Positions 34,603-44,562 of a DNA stretch of 64,000 bases are shown one piece after another. Both the position numbers and the translations under genes were made by a program. Where the stretch lies: assembly GCA_020859985.1 (NCBI GenBank), contig JAJBVD010000035.1, positions 1 through 64,000 on the forward strand. The letters are read 5' to 3'. The DNA comes from Clostridiales bacterium (GTDB taxonomy: Bacteria; Bacillota; Clostridia; Lachnospirales; Lachnospiraceae). Position 1 is the first letter of the stretch; each line of letters begins with the position of its first letter. Below the pieces are notes generated by a model that made no database searches, was not told the origin of the DNA, and saw only the letters and a list, made by a program, of their open reading frames with translations.

Positions 34603-36903
34603 ATGGCAGGGACGGGGTTTGACAAACCGGAATATTTTACAAACAGGGAGCGCAGCTGGCTGCGCTTTAACGAGCGCGTGCTGGGTGAAGCGCGCGATAA
34701 AACGAATCCGCCGATGGAGTGGCTGAAATTTTTGAGCATCACAGCGTCGAATCTGGATGAGTTTTTTATGATCCGCGTAGCGTCGCTCAAGGATATGGTG
34801 CACGCGAAATACACAAAAAAGGATATTTCCGGGATGACTGCGCCGGAGCAGCTGGAGATGATTTCGAAAGAAGCGCATGAACTGGTGAAGCTGCAATATT
34901 CGACCTACAACCGTTCGCTGCTGCCGTTGATGAAGCAGTGTGGGCTGGAGGTTGTGACGGAGCATGAGAAGCTGACCAAAGAGCAGGCGGAGGCCGCAGA
35001 CCGCTATTTTGAGGAGAATGTCTATCCGGTGCTGACGCCGATGGCGATGGATCCGTCGCGTCCGTTCCCTTTGATCCGGAATAAGGCTTTGAACATCGGC
35101 GCGCTGATCGCGAAAAAGGAAGAAAAGAGCGAAAAGCCGGAGAAAGGTGAAAAAACGGAAAAAATCGAAAAAGCGGAAAAAGGCGAAAAGTCCGAAAAGG
35201 GCGGGAAGAATGAAAAAGGCGGAAAGAGCGAAAAGACCAAACTGGAATTCGCAACCGTGCAGGTACCGTCCGTGCTTCCGCGTATTGTCCGGCTGCCGGA
35301 TAAAGAGGATGGGACAAAGTGCGTGATCCTTCTGGAGGAGCTGATCGAGCGGAACATTGACCAGCTGTTCTCTAATTACAACGTAGTCTGTGCGCATCCC
35401 TACCGGATCATGCGCAACGCGGATCTGACGATTGACGAGGATGACGCGTCGGATCTGCTGAAGGAAATTCAGAAGCAGCTGAAAAAACGCCAGTGGGGCG
35501 AGGTGATCCGTCTGGAGATTGAAGACAATATGGAGCCGAAGCTGCTGAAAATATTAAAGCAGGAGCTGGATGTCAAAAACGATGACATTTATAAGATCAG
35601 CGGCCCTCTGGATCTGACGTTTCTGATGAAGCTGTACGGACTGGAAGGGTTTGACGAGTACAAGCAGGAGCCGTATCAGCCGCAGCCGGTTCCGGGTATG
35701 ATGGATCCGGAGGCTTCTGATGCCCCCAGCGGGAAGAAATCAGAGACGGATATTTTCGCACAGATCCGGAAAGGGGATATTTTCCTGCATCATCCGTATA
35801 TGACCTTTGATCCGGTGGTGCAGCTGGTAAAGCAGGCAGCAACAGATCCGGATGTGTTGGCTATCAAGCAGACCCTTTACCGTGTCAGCGGTAATTCACC
35901 GATCGTCGTCGCGCTCGCGCAGGCGGCGGAGAATGGAAAGCAGGTGTCCGTTCTGGTGGAACTGAAGGCCCGCTTTGATGAGGAAAACAATATCAACTGG
36001 GCGAAGATGCTGGAGAAGGCCGGCTGTCACGTGATCTATGGTTTGCTGGGCTTAAAGACGCATTGTAAGATTACTCTGGTGGTGCGCCGCGAGGAGGACG
36101 GGATACGGCGTTATGTGCATCTCGGCACGGGCAATTATAACGACTCGACTGCGAAGCAGTACACGGACTGCGGCATTATGACCTGCTCGGAGATGATCGG
36201 CGAGGACGCGACAGCAGTATTCAATATGCTGTCCGGCTATTCGGAGCCAAAGCACTGGAATCGTCTTTCTCTTGCTCCAATCTGGATGCGGGACCGTTTC
36301 CTGTACCTGATCGGCCGTGAGACGCAGCACGCGAAGAACGGTCATCCGGCAAGAATTGTCGCCAAGATGAATTCCCTCTGCGATAAGGGCATCATTGCCG
36401 CTCTTTATGAAGCTTCGGCGGCAGGAGTAGAGATTGATCTCATCGTCCGCGGCATCTGCTGTCTGAAGACCGGGATTCCCGGTGTCAGCGAGACAATTCA
36501 TGTGCGCTCCATTGTCGGAACATTCCTGGAGCACGCGCGCATTTTCTATTTTCTGAATGATGAGGATGAGGAGTTTTATATGGCGAGTGCCGATTGGATG
36601 CCGCGCAATCTGGATAAGCGAGTTGAGATCCTGTTTCCGGTGGAAGATTTGGACATCAGGGAAAAGGTGCGCCATATTCTGCAGATTCAGCTTGGTGATA
36701 ATGTAAAAGCGCAGGTGCTTCAGCCGGACGGCAGCTATGAACGGATTGACCGCCGCGGCAAGGAACGGCTTTGTGCGCAGGAATATTTCTGCGAGGAGGC
36801 CATCCGCGAGGCAAAAGAGGCCAAAAAAGCGCATGAGGAAGCGTCCGATCCGGTAAAGATGCGGCGTTTTGTGCCGGCCGAGCCGGAAGAGGATGAAGGA
36901 TAA
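34603..36903 (+). CDS. ppk1: Polyphosphate kinase 1
   Basis: 766 residues from ATG 34603; GTG 34594 is also in frame, but the GAGGTG site fits the ATG. It reversibly polymerises the ATP gamma-phosphate into polyphosphate. The N-domain has NRERSWLRFNERVLGEA, ITASNLDEFFMIRVASLKD and a PMAMDPSRPFPLI strand. The catalytic C1 domain has KQTLYRVSGNSPIV, the phosphorylated His in HLGTGNYNDSTA and DCGIMTC. C2 has the second histidine region HARIFYFLNDEDEEF. An in-frame Lys/Glu repeat insertion (EKGEK-like units, nt about 35116-35245) interrupts the N-terminal half. It follows ppx by 135 bp. Confidence 0.95.
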   Translation: MAGTGFDKPEYFTNRERSWLRFNERVLGEARDKTNPPMEWLKFLSITASNLDEFFMIRVASLKDMVHAKYTKKDISGMTAPEQLEMISKEAHELVKLQYSTYNRSLLPLMKQCGLEVVTEHEKLTKEQAEAADRYFEENVYPVLTPMAMDPSRPFPLIRNKALNIGALIAKKEEKSEKPEKGEKTEKIEKAEKGEKSEKGGKNEKGGKSEKTKLEFATVQVPSVLPRIVRLPDKEDGTKCVILLEELIERNIDQLFSNYNVVCAHPYRIMRNADLTIDEDDASDLLKEIQKQLKKRQWGEVIRLEIEDNMEPKLLKILKQELDVKNDDIYKISGPLDLTFLMKLYGLEGFDEYKQEPYQPQPVPGMMDPEASDAPSGKKSETDIFAQIRKGDIFLHHPYMTFDPVVQLVKQAATDPDVLAIKQTLYRVSGNSPIVVALAQAAENGKQVSVLVELKARFDEENNINWAKMLEKAGCHVIYGLLGLKTHCKITLVVRREEDGIRRYVHLGTGNYNDSTAKQYTDCGIMTCSEMIGEDATAVFNMLSGYSEPKHWNRLSLAPIWMRDRFLYLIGRETQHAKNGHPARIVAKMNSLCDKGIIAALYEASAAGVEIDLIVRGICCLKTGIPGVSETIHVRSIVGTFLEHARIFYFLNDEDEEFYMASADWMPRNLDKRVEILFPVEDLDIREKVRHILQIQLGDNVKAQVLQPDGSYERIDRRGKERLCAQEYFCEEAIREAKEAKKAHEEASDPVKMRRFVPAEPEEDEG

Positions 36904-37021
36904 TATTACGAAAGATATCGGATTGTATGCAAATGAGCTTTCATGAGTATGACGCTAATAAAGATATCGAAGCATGGAGATAATCAGAGACTTGTAAGCA
37001 GAAGAGGGTTGAGGATTCTAT

Positions 37022-38074
37022 ATGTACAGAGACAATACAAAAACAGTACAGATTGGTGACCGCGTGATCGGCGGTGGCCATCCGGTTCTGATTCAGTCAA
37101 TGACGAATACGAAGACGGAGGATGTGGCCGCGACGGTGAAGCAGGTTCAAGCACTTACTGCGGCAGGCTGCGACATCATCCGCTGCGCGGTGCCGACCAT
37201 GGAGGCAGCAAAGGCGCTTACCGAGATCAAAAAGCAGATCACAATACCGCTGGTGGCGGACATTCATTTTGACCATCGTCTGGCTATCGCGGCCATCGAG
37301 GCAGGGGCGGATAAGATCCGCATCAATCCGGGTAATATTGGGGACGATGAAAAAGTGCGTGCCGTGGTCATGGCCGCGAAAGAGCGGAATATCCCTATCC
37401 GCGTCGGCGTAAACAGCGGCTCTCTGGAGCGGGAGATTGTGGAGCGCGACGGCGGCGTGACGCCGGAGGGCATCGTGGAGAGCGCTCTGCGCCAGACGGC
37501 CGTAATCGAGGATATGGGCTATGACAATCTGGTGATCAGCATTAAAGCGTCGGATGTGATGTTCTGTGTGCAGGCGCACCGTTTGCTTGTGCAGAAGACG
37601 AACTATCCGCTGCATGTTGGCATTACGGAAGCAGGGACGCTGTACTCGGGCAATATCAAATCTTCAGTTGGCCTTGGAATCATTCTTTCCGAGGGCATCG
37701 GCGATACCATCCGCGTGTCCCTCACAGGCGACCCGTTGGAAGAAGTACGGACCGCGAAGCTGATCCTGCGCACGTTGGGACTTCGAAAGGGCGGCATTGA
37801 GGTCGTATCCTGTCCGACCTGCGGGCGCACGCAGATTGATCTGATCGGACTGGCCAATCAGGTGGAAAAGATGGTGGAGGACATTCCGCTGGATATCAAG
37901 GTGGCCGTGATGGGCTGCGTGGTAAACGGCCCCGGCGAGGCAAAGGAAGCGGATATCGGGATCGCCGGAGGCAAAGGCGTCGGGCTGCTGATCAAAAAAG
38001 GTGAGGTGGTTCGCAAGGTGCCGGAGGCGGAGCTTTTGTCAGTGCTGCGTGAGGAACTGGAGAACTGGAAGTAA
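37022..38074 (+). CDS. ispG: 4-hydroxy-3-methylbut-2-enyl diphosphate synthase (IspG/GcpE)
   Basis: This 350-residue 4Fe-4S enzyme of the non-mevalonate isoprenoid pathway reduces MEcPP to HMBPP. The start TKTVQIGDRVIGGGHPVLIQ, PLVADIHFDHRLA, KIRINPGNIG and the cluster ligands CPTCGRTQIDL and MGCVVNGPGEAKEADIG are all present and in order. This is the short form lacking the plant-type insertion. The start is ATG after AAGAGGGTTGAGG. polC begins 67 bp downstream. The dxr and rseP genes often found upstream in Clostridia are absent, with ppk1 there instead. Confidence 0.96.
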   Translation: MYRDNTKTVQIGDRVIGGGHPVLIQSMTNTKTEDVAATVKQVQALTAAGCDIIRCAVPTMEAAKALTEIKKQITIPLVADIHFDHRLAIAAIEAGADKIRINPGNIGDDEKVRAVVMAAKERNIPIRVGVNSGSLEREIVERDGGVTPEGIVESALRQTAVIEDMGYDNLVISIKASDVMFCVQAHRLLVQKTNYPLHVGITEAGTLYSGNIKSSVGLGIILSEGIGDTIRVSLTGDPLEEVRTAKLILRTLGLRKGGIEVVSCPTCGRTQIDLIGLANQVEKMVEDIPLDIKVAVMGCVVNGPGEAKEADIGIAGGKGVGLLIKKGEVVRKVPEAELLSVLREELENWK

Positions 38075-38140
38075 CAGTAAAGTATAGAAAAGTATGCAAT
38101 TCAATTGTAAAATCCGGAAGCATTGAGGAGAGAAACGTGC

Positions 38141-41100
38141 ATGAGTAAGTCGTTTACAGAGGTCTTTCCATCTCTTGAGGTGGAGGGAACCCTGGCAGGG
38201 CTTTTGGAATATGTGACTGTTGACCGCGTGACGATGAACCATCGCCGCGATTTTCTGCATGTCTACATAGACAGCGACCGCCTGATCTTCAAAAAGAATA
38301 TTCTGGCGCTGGAATCGAAGATCAAGAACCAGCTCTTTCCGCAGTCTGTCCTTACCGTGAAGCTGATCGAGCGCTTTCATCTGTCGGACCAGTATACGCC
38401 GGAAAAGCTGATGCCGCTTTATGAGGAAAGCATTTCACTGGAACTTAAAAACTATAATGCCCTGCTGGGGAATCTTTTTCATCAGGCGAAAAAAGACTTC
38501 ACGGATGCGCACACATTGCATCTTTTGATTCCGGATTCGGTCGTGGCGGATGGAAAAGAAAAGGAATTGCTTACCATTCTGGAGAAAATCTTCTGTGAGC
38601 GCTGCGGACTGGATTTCCATGTGAGCGCGGAGCGTGTCGCTCCGGTCAAAAGCCGCAGAAGTGAACAGTCGCAGCTGGAGCTGGAGCAGGAGGTGGCGGC
38701 GATCTCACGGAATTATCGGCGGGCCAGCGAGGGAGAAGACAGGGCAGTAATGGAAGGTTCTGGCTCGATGAGTGGGGCTTTTGCAGCAGCGGATCCGTAC
38801 GGCTCATCACATGAGATGCGAGACCGGGGTACGGATGGAACTGCCGGAGCAGCAAATGCCTCACAGGGTACGGGGCAGGATGGCACGGCGTCCCGCATAC
38901 AACACAGGTCCGGAGACGGAGCCGGTTCAGCTGGCGGTGGAAATTCCCATGCAGGCGTTTCCGGCTCGGCAGCAGGCAGTTCGGCCGGTGGCGGAGGACG
39001 AACTGCAAACGGAAATGATCGTTTTTCGGGCGGAAAATTTCAGAAGAAACGTTCTTTCAATTCGGATTATTCCGGCAGCGTCCGCCGTTCGGACAACCCG
39101 GACGTTCTGTACGGACGGGATTTTGAAGGCGAACCGATGCCGATTGAGACGATCACAGGTGAGGTCGGCAGTGTGATCCTGCGCGGGCAGGTACTCACGG
39201 TAGAACAGAGAGAACTTCGAATCGAAAAAACGCTCTTTATTTTTACAATCACTGATTTTACGGACACGATCGCCGTGAAGATGTTTCTGCGGAAAGAGCA
39301 GACAGAGGAAGTAGCTGCGGCGATTAAGGTGGGTGCGTTTATCAGTCTGAGCGGCGTGACGACGATCGACCGTTTTGACAGCCAGCTGACGATCGGCAAC
39401 ATTCAGGGGATCAAAAAGATTGCCGATTTCCGGGTGAAACGGGAGGACAAGGCAGTCGAAAAGCGTGTCGAGCTGCACTGCCATACGAAGATGAGTGATA
39501 TGGACGGTGTTTCTGACGTCAAGGATATCATCGCCAGAGCCATCAGCTGGGGGCAGAAGGCCATTGCTATCACAGATCACGGGGATGTGCAGGCGTTCCC
39601 GGACGCGAATCACGCGGTGCCTTCCGGCAGCGATTTTAAGGTTATCTACGGGATGGAAGGCTATCTGGTGGATGACTTAAAAGAGATTGCAGTTAATGAA
39701 AAGGGACAGAATCTGGACGTAGATTTCGTCGTCTTTGATTTGGAGACGACGGGCTTTTCCCCGCAGAACAACCGCATCATTGAGATCGGTGCGGTAAAAG
39801 TGCAGGGCGGTCGGATCACGGATAAATACAGCACCTTTGTCAATCCGGAGGTGCCGATCCCGTTCCGCATCGAGGAGCTGACGAGCATCAATGACAATAT
39901 GGTCATGGATTCGCCGACAATCGAGACGATCCTGCCGGAATTTATGAAATTCTGCGAGGGGTGCGTGATGGTGGCGCACAATGCTTCGTTTGATATGAGT
40001 TTTATCGAAGAAAACTGCCGCCGCCTGTCCATCCCCTGCGATAAGACTGCGGTGGATACGGTTGCCATCGCGCGTGTGCTGCTGCCGGCACTGAACCGCT
40101 TTAAGCTGGATACGGTAGCAAAAGCCGTCGGCGTTCCGCTGGGGCACCACCATCGCGCCGTGGACGATGCGGGCTGTACCGCGGAGATCTTTGAAAAGTT
40201 TCTGGATATGCTGAAAAAGTGCGGGATCACCACGCTGGCTGGCTTAAATGAGCTGGGACATTCTTCGACGGATCAGATCAAAAAGCAGCCGACCTATCAT
40301 GTGATCATTCAGGCGGCGAATGAGGTTGGCCGGACGAACCTCTATCGGCTGGTGTCGCGGTCACATCTGGAATATTACAACCGCAGGCCGCGGATTCCCA
40401 AGAGCCTGCTGCAGAAATACCGGGAAGGACTGCTGATCGGCTCTGCCTGCGAGGCGGGAGAGCTGTATCAGGCGCTTCTGCGGGGCGCGGCGGCGCCGGA
40501 AGTGGCAAGACTGGTCGAATTTTATGACTATCTGGAGATTCAACCGCTCGACAACAACATGTTTATGACGCGGGAGGATTATGAGGACCGGAAAACGGTG
40601 GAGGATCTGAAAGACCTCAACCGCCGGATTGTGGAGCTGGGAGAACAGTATCATAAGCCGGTCGTGGCGACCTGCGACGTTCATTTTCTCGACCCGCAGG
40701 ATGAGATCTACCGCCGCATCATCATGGCCATGCGCAAGTTCAAGGACGCGGACCAACAGGCCCCGCTTTATCTGCGCACGACTGAGGAGATGCTGCAGGA
40801 GTTTGCCTATCTGGGCGAGGACAAGGCCTATGAGGTCGTGGTAACGAATACGAATAAGATCGCGGATATGTGCGAGCGGATCGAGCCGGTGCGCCCGGAT
40901 AAGTGTCCGCCTGTAATTGAGAATTCCGACCAGATCCTGCGTAACCTGTGCTATGAGAAAGCGCATGAGATCTATGGCGAGGAGCTGCCGCCAATCGTAT
41001 CGGAACGCCTGGAGCGCGAACTGAATTCTATTATTTCCAACGGATTCGCCGTAATGTACATCATCGCGCAGAAGCTGGTGTGGAAATCCAACGCGGACGG

Positions 41101-42802
41101 ATATCTGGTCGGCTCGCGTGGTTCGGTCGGTTCGTCTTTCGTGGCGACGATGTCCGGTATCACGGAGGTCAATCCGTTAAGTCCGCATTACATCTGCCCG
41201 AACTGCCATTACAGCGATTTTGACTCCGAGGAGGTAAAAAAATACGCCGGTATGGCGGGCTGCGATATGCCGGATAAGATCTGTCCGAACTGCGGCACAA
41301 AATTACATAAGGAAGGCTTTGATATTCCGTTCGAGACATTCCTGGGATTCAAGGGAAATAAAGAGCCGGATATCGACCTCAATTTCTCCGGAGAATACCA
41401 GAGCAAGGCGCACAAATATACGGAGGTTATTTTCGGCGCGGGGCAGACCTATCGTGCCGGTACGATCGGTACGCTGGCAGATAAGACTGCGTTCGGTTAT
41501 GTGAAAAATTACTATGAGGAGCGCAACGTCCATAAGAGGAACTGCGAAATCGACCGTCTGGTGCAGGGCTGCGTCGGCGTGCGGCGCACGACCGGGCAGC
41601 ACCCCGGCGGCATCATTGTGCTGCCGATCGGCGAGGAGATCGATTCCTTTACTCCGGTGCAGCATCCGGCGAACGATATGACGACAGACATTATAACGAC
41701 GCATTTTGACTATCACTCGATCGACCACAACCTGCTGAAGCTCGACATTCTGGGACACGATGATCCGACCATGATCCGTATGCTGCAGGACCTGACCGGC
41801 CTCGACCCGAAGGAGATTCCGCTCGACGATCCGGGTGTCATGTCCCTGTTCACAAGCACGGAAGCACTCGGTATTACGCCGGACGATATCGGCGGCGTAC
41901 CGCTTGGCTCTCTCGGTATCCCGGAGTTCGGTACTGAATTCGCCATGCAGATGCTGATTGATACGAAGCCAACCCATTTTTCTGATCTTGTCCGTATTGC
42001 AGGTCTGGCGCACGGCACGGATGTGTGGCTGGGCAACGCGCAGACGCTGATCCAGGAGGGAAAGGCGACGATTTCTACCGCTATCTGTACGCGTGACGAC
42101 ATCATGATCTACCTGATCGGCAAAGGCCTCGACAGTGAGCTTTCCTTTACCATCATGGAGAGCGTCCGCAAGGGCAAGGGACTCAAGCCGGAATGGGAGA
42201 CGGAGATGATCGCGCACGACGTGCCGGACTGGTATATCTGGTCCTGCAAAAAGATCAAATACATGTTCCCGAAGGCGCATGCGGCTGCCTACGTGATGAT
42301 GGCATGGCGTATCGCCTACTGCAAGATCAATTATCCGCAAGCCTACTACGCGGCCTATTTCAGCATCCGTGCGTCGGGCTTTGACTACGAGCTGATGTGT
42401 CTGGGAAAAGAAAAGCTGCTCTATCACATGGCGGACTACGAAAAACGCATGGATACCTTAAGTAAAAAAGAGCAGGACACCTACAAGGATATGAAGAGCG
42501 TCCTCGAGATGTACGCACGCGGACTTAACTTTGTCCCCATCGACATCTACAAGGCGCAGGCGACCCGCTTCCAGATCGTCGGCAACGACCTGATGCCGTC
42601 GTTAAGTTCCATTTCGGGACTTGGCGAAAAAGCGGCGGCCTCCATCGTGGACGCCTGCAAGGACGGACCGTTCCTGTCGCTGGACGATTTTATGACACGC
42701 GCAAAGGTCGGGAAGACGATGACGGATCTGCTGGTCGATCTGAAGATACTCGACGGGCTGCCGGAGACGAATCAGTTGTCGATTTTCGATCTGGTTTCAT
42801 AG
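38141..42802 (+). CDS. polC: DNA polymerase III alpha subunit, Gram-positive type (PolC)
   Basis: About 1553 residues from ATG 38141. It is the main replicative polymerase of Firmicutes. The order is: N-terminal domain, OB fold (about 345-430), PHP domain (ELHCHTKMSDMDGVSDV and AIAITDHGDVQAFPDA) split by an inserted DEDD 3'-5' exonuclease (VVFDLETTGFSPQNNRIIEI, VAHNASFDMSFIE, HHRAVDDAGCT), then the polymerase core (SRGSVGSSFVATMSGI, a zinc-type CPNCHY/CPNCGTK segment, PDIDLNFSGEYQ) and the fingers and helix-hairpin-helix ISGLGEKAAASIVDA. An unusual Gly/Ser/Ala-rich insertion (nt about 38740-39060) separates the N-domain from the OB fold. Confidence 0.97.
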   Translation: MSKSFTEVFPSLEVEGTLAGLLEYVTVDRVTMNHRRDFLHVYIDSDRLIFKKNILALESKIKNQLFPQSVLTVKLIERFHLSDQYTPEKLMPLYEESISLELKNYNALLGNLFHQAKKDFTDAHTLHLLIPDSVVADGKEKELLTILEKIFCERCGLDFHVSAERVAPVKSRRSEQSQLELEQEVAAISRNYRRASEGEDRAVMEGSGSMSGAFAAADPYGSSHEMRDRGTDGTAGAANASQGTGQDGTASRIQHRSGDGAGSAGGGNSHAGVSGSAAGSSAGGGGRTANGNDRFSGGKFQKKRSFNSDYSGSVRRSDNPDVLYGRDFEGEPMPIETITGEVGSVILRGQVLTVEQRELRIEKTLFIFTITDFTDTIAVKMFLRKEQTEEVAAAIKVGAFISLSGVTTIDRFDSQLTIGNIQGIKKIADFRVKREDKAVEKRVELHCHTKMSDMDGVSDVKDIIARAISWGQKAIAITDHGDVQAFPDANHAVPSGSDFKVIYGMEGYLVDDLKEIAVNEKGQNLDVDFVVFDLETTGFSPQNNRIIEIGAVKVQGGRITDKYSTFVNPEVPIPFRIEELTSINDNMVMDSPTIETILPEFMKFCEGCVMVAHNASFDMSFIEENCRRLSIPCDKTAVDTVAIARVLLPALNRFKLDTVAKAVGVPLGHHHRAVDDAGCTAEIFEKFLDMLKKCGITTLAGLNELGHSSTDQIKKQPTYHVIIQAANEVGRTNLYRLVSRSHLEYYNRRPRIPKSLLQKYREGLLIGSACEAGELYQALLRGAAAPEVARLVEFYDYLEIQPLDNNMFMTREDYEDRKTVEDLKDLNRRIVELGEQYHKPVVATCDVHFLDPQDEIYRRIIMAMRKFKDADQQAPLYLRTTEEMLQEFAYLGEDKAYEVVVTNTNKIADMCERIEPVRPDKCPPVIENSDQILRNLCYEKAHEIYGEELPPIVSERLERELNSIISNGFAVMYIIAQKLVWKSNADGYLVGSRGSVGSSFVATMSGITEVNPLSPHYICPNCHYSDFDSEEVKKYAGMAGCDMPDKICPNCGTKLHKEGFDIPFETFLGFKGNKEPDIDLNFSGEYQSKAHKYTEVIFGAGQTYRAGTIGTLADKTAFGYVKNYYEERNVHKRNCEIDRLVQGCVGVRRTTGQHPGGIIVLPIGEEIDSFTPVQHPANDMTTDIITTHFDYHSIDHNLLKLDILGHDDPTMIRMLQDLTGLDPKEIPLDDPGVMSLFTSTEALGITPDDIGGVPLGSLGIPEFGTEFAMQMLIDTKPTHFSDLVRIAGLAHGTDVWLGNAQTLIQEGKATISTAICTRDDIMIYLIGKGLDSELSFTIMESVRKGKGLKPEWETEMIAHDVPDWYIWSCKKIKYMFPKAHAAAYVMMAWRIAYCKINYPQAYYAAYFSIRASGFDYELMCLGKEKLLYHMADYEKRMDTLSKKEQDTYKDMKSVLEMYARGLNFVPIDIYKAQATRFQIVGNDLMPSLSSISGLGEKAAASIVDACKDGPFLSLDDFMTRAKVGKTMTDLLVDLKILDGLPETNQLSIFDLVS

Positions 42803-42813
42803 AAAACGCCCGG

Positions 42814-42990
42814 CTGGCACAAAACTGGTTCGGACACGCTCGCGCTTATAAAACTGCGCAGCGGTGCTAAGCTCAATCTTCGCTTTTGCTCGATTTCGCT
42901 AAGAACCGGCGCAGTCTTTAATAGTCCTCGGTTGCCCCATGCAGACCTTCGCTGTGAAGTCTATCAATGTCCTCACCAGCCCTGTGCCAG
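42814..42990. repeat. 177-bp imperfect palindromic element after polC
   Basis: The outer 23-bp arms, CTGGCACA...GGACA (42814-42836) and TGTCC...TGTGCCAG (42968-42990), are inverted repeats matching at 18 of 23 positions. Inside, ACTGCGC-AGCGGT pairs with ACCG-GCGCAGT, and the palindrome continues inward with mismatches. Nothing coding is seen. From 42991 to the YqeG start at 43126 the sequence is AT-rich with no clear feature. Confidence 0.65.
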
Positions 42991-43125
42991 TCCTGGCGAT
43001 GCATATTTCACAGAAGTAGGATATCTTAGATTTATTTTGATTTAGAAATAGTTTTTTTCAGACTGTATTGGAAAACAATTTAGAAGAAGTTGTAACAGCT
43101 TGGAGATTCTAAGGAGCAGAATTGT

Positions 43126-43629
43126 ATGTTAGAATGTTTCTATCCAGATGAATATTTAGATTCGGCTTATGGGATTGACTACGCGGAGTTTTACCGGCGG
43201 GGATACCGCGGGATTATTTTTGATATTGACAATACGCTGGTGCCGCATGGGGCTCCGGCGGATGCACGGGCCAGATCGCTGTTTTCGTATCTGAATTCGC
43301 TGGGGTTTGCGTGCTGCCTGCTCTCGAATAATCAGCGGGAGCGTGTGGATCTGTTTAATAAGGATATCGGCGCGTTTTTTGTGGAAGATGCGCATAAGCC
43401 TTCGAAAAAGGGGTATGAGCGGGCGATGGAATGTATGGGAACAACCCGTGCGACGACGCTGTTTGTTGGCGATCAGATTTTTACAGATATTTATGGTGCC
43501 AGACGCACGGGTCTGTATTCGATACTCACAAAGCCGATTCATCCGAAGGAAGAAATTCAGATTGTACTGAAAAGGTATCTGGAGAGGATTGTGCTGTATT
43601 TTTATGGGAGGCGGCAAAATCGTTCCTGA
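43126..43629 (+). CDS. YqeG family HAD IIIA-type phosphatase
   Basis: This 167-residue protein has the HAD nucleophile motif FDIDNTLVPHG near residues 37-47, the Thr/Ser-type motif II (CCLLSNNQ), and motif III-IV KPSKKGYERAME plus FVGDQIFTDIYGARR. It matches the YqeG family of small HAD phosphatases in length and motif spacing. YqeG is conserved across Firmicutes, often near genes for ribosome assembly or shikimate metabolism, but its substrate is unsettled. The start is ATG after AAGGAGC. The next gene begins 41 bp on. Confidence 0.9.
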   Translation: MLECFYPDEYLDSAYGIDYAEFYRRGYRGIIFDIDNTLVPHGAPADARARSLFSYLNSLGFACCLLSNNQRERVDLFNKDIGAFFVEDAHKPSKKGYERAMECMGTTRATTLFVGDQIFTDIYGARRTGLYSILTKPIHPKEEIQIVLKRYLERIVLYFYGRRQNRS

Positions 43630-43670
43630 TGAGACAGGGAATGGAAGAGTTATGAAGGGAGAATGAGTAT

Positions 43671-44474
43671 ATGGAAAAAAGGAGAACGCTTCGGGTGCTG
43701 TTCGGCATTTTGATCGCGGCTATGGTGCTGGTACTTGGCTCATCTTTGGTTATGGCGGCGGAAACGGAACGAACCGGCTGGTATACCACAAAGTCGAAGA
43801 AGGTTTATTATTACGATGAGTCCGGCAACATGCTGAAGAACGGTAGGAAGCAGATTGACGGCAAGTATTATTATTTTGATAAAAACGGAGTTCAGCGTAC
43901 GGGATGGCAGAAGATAGGAAAGTATTATTATTATTTTAAGATCGCCAATGGAAAAAAGGGCTATATGGTCACGTCAAAAACAGTAAATGGCATCAAGCTG
44001 CAGAAGAATGGAAAGGCTAAGATCACTTCATACAGCAAACAGAAGCTTCCTGTTCTGTATAAGGCGAATGTGATTATGAGATCCATTACAAAATGCAGTG
44101 ATACGAAAAAGCAGAAACTGAAAAAATGTTTTGAATACACAAAGACATATATGCAGTATCGCAGTACAGGTGCATTCTATTCAAAGAAAAACTGGGATCT
44201 TTATTACGCGAAACGATTCTTCGTTTCGGGAGACAGGACGGGCAGTTGCTTTAGTTATGGCGTTGTTTTTGCTTACCTGGCGAATGCGGTGGGCTATAAA
44301 GCAAGCGCCGTGTCCTCAGGGGGACACGGCTGGGCGGAGATTGGCAATTATGTCTATGATCCGGACTGGGCAAGAGCAGATAAGGCACATAATTACTGCG
44401 GTATGAAATACGGCACGACAGGTAAGAATGTGCCCAACTACGCGAAAAACCGGGCGTATGTGATCACCATTTGA
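43671..44474 (+). CDS. Secreted protein with choline-binding-type repeats and transglutaminase-like domain
   Basis: This 267-residue protein has an N-terminal signal peptide or membrane segment (about 8-33), then two or three cell-wall-binding repeats of the choline/glucan type (GWYTTKSKKVYYYDESG, IDGKYYYFDKNGVQRTGW, IGKYYYYF). The C-terminal domain is transglutaminase-like, with a catalytic Cys in GSCFSYGVVFAYLANAVG, His in SSGGHGWAEIG and Asp in YVYDPDWARAD. It is probably exported and bound to cell-wall polymers, where it could crosslink or hydrolyse peptides (inference). The surrounding repeats are Lys- and Tyr-rich. No sortase motif is seen. Confidence 0.85.
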   Translation: MEKRRTLRVLFGILIAAMVLVLGSSLVMAAETERTGWYTTKSKKVYYYDESGNMLKNGRKQIDGKYYYFDKNGVQRTGWQKIGKYYYYFKIANGKKGYMVTSKTVNGIKLQKNGKAKITSYSKQKLPVLYKANVIMRSITKCSDTKKQKLKKCFEYTKTYMQYRSTGAFYSKKNWDLYYAKRFFVSGDRTGSCFSYGVVFAYLANAVGYKASAVSSGGHGWAEIGNYVYDPDWARADKAHNYCGMKYGTTGKNVPNYAKNRAYVITI

Positions 44475-44562
44475 TGATGCATCGCAGGTATCAGAACTTT
44501 TGGGGACTTTGTGCACCCGACATTCTGACAATTTTATGATTCGAGCGGCAAAAGGATATGAA

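Noticed and set aside
41303-42427. 374-codon minus-strand frame inside polC
   Set aside because: Wholly antisense to conserved polymerase motifs; a by-product of codon usage in polC.
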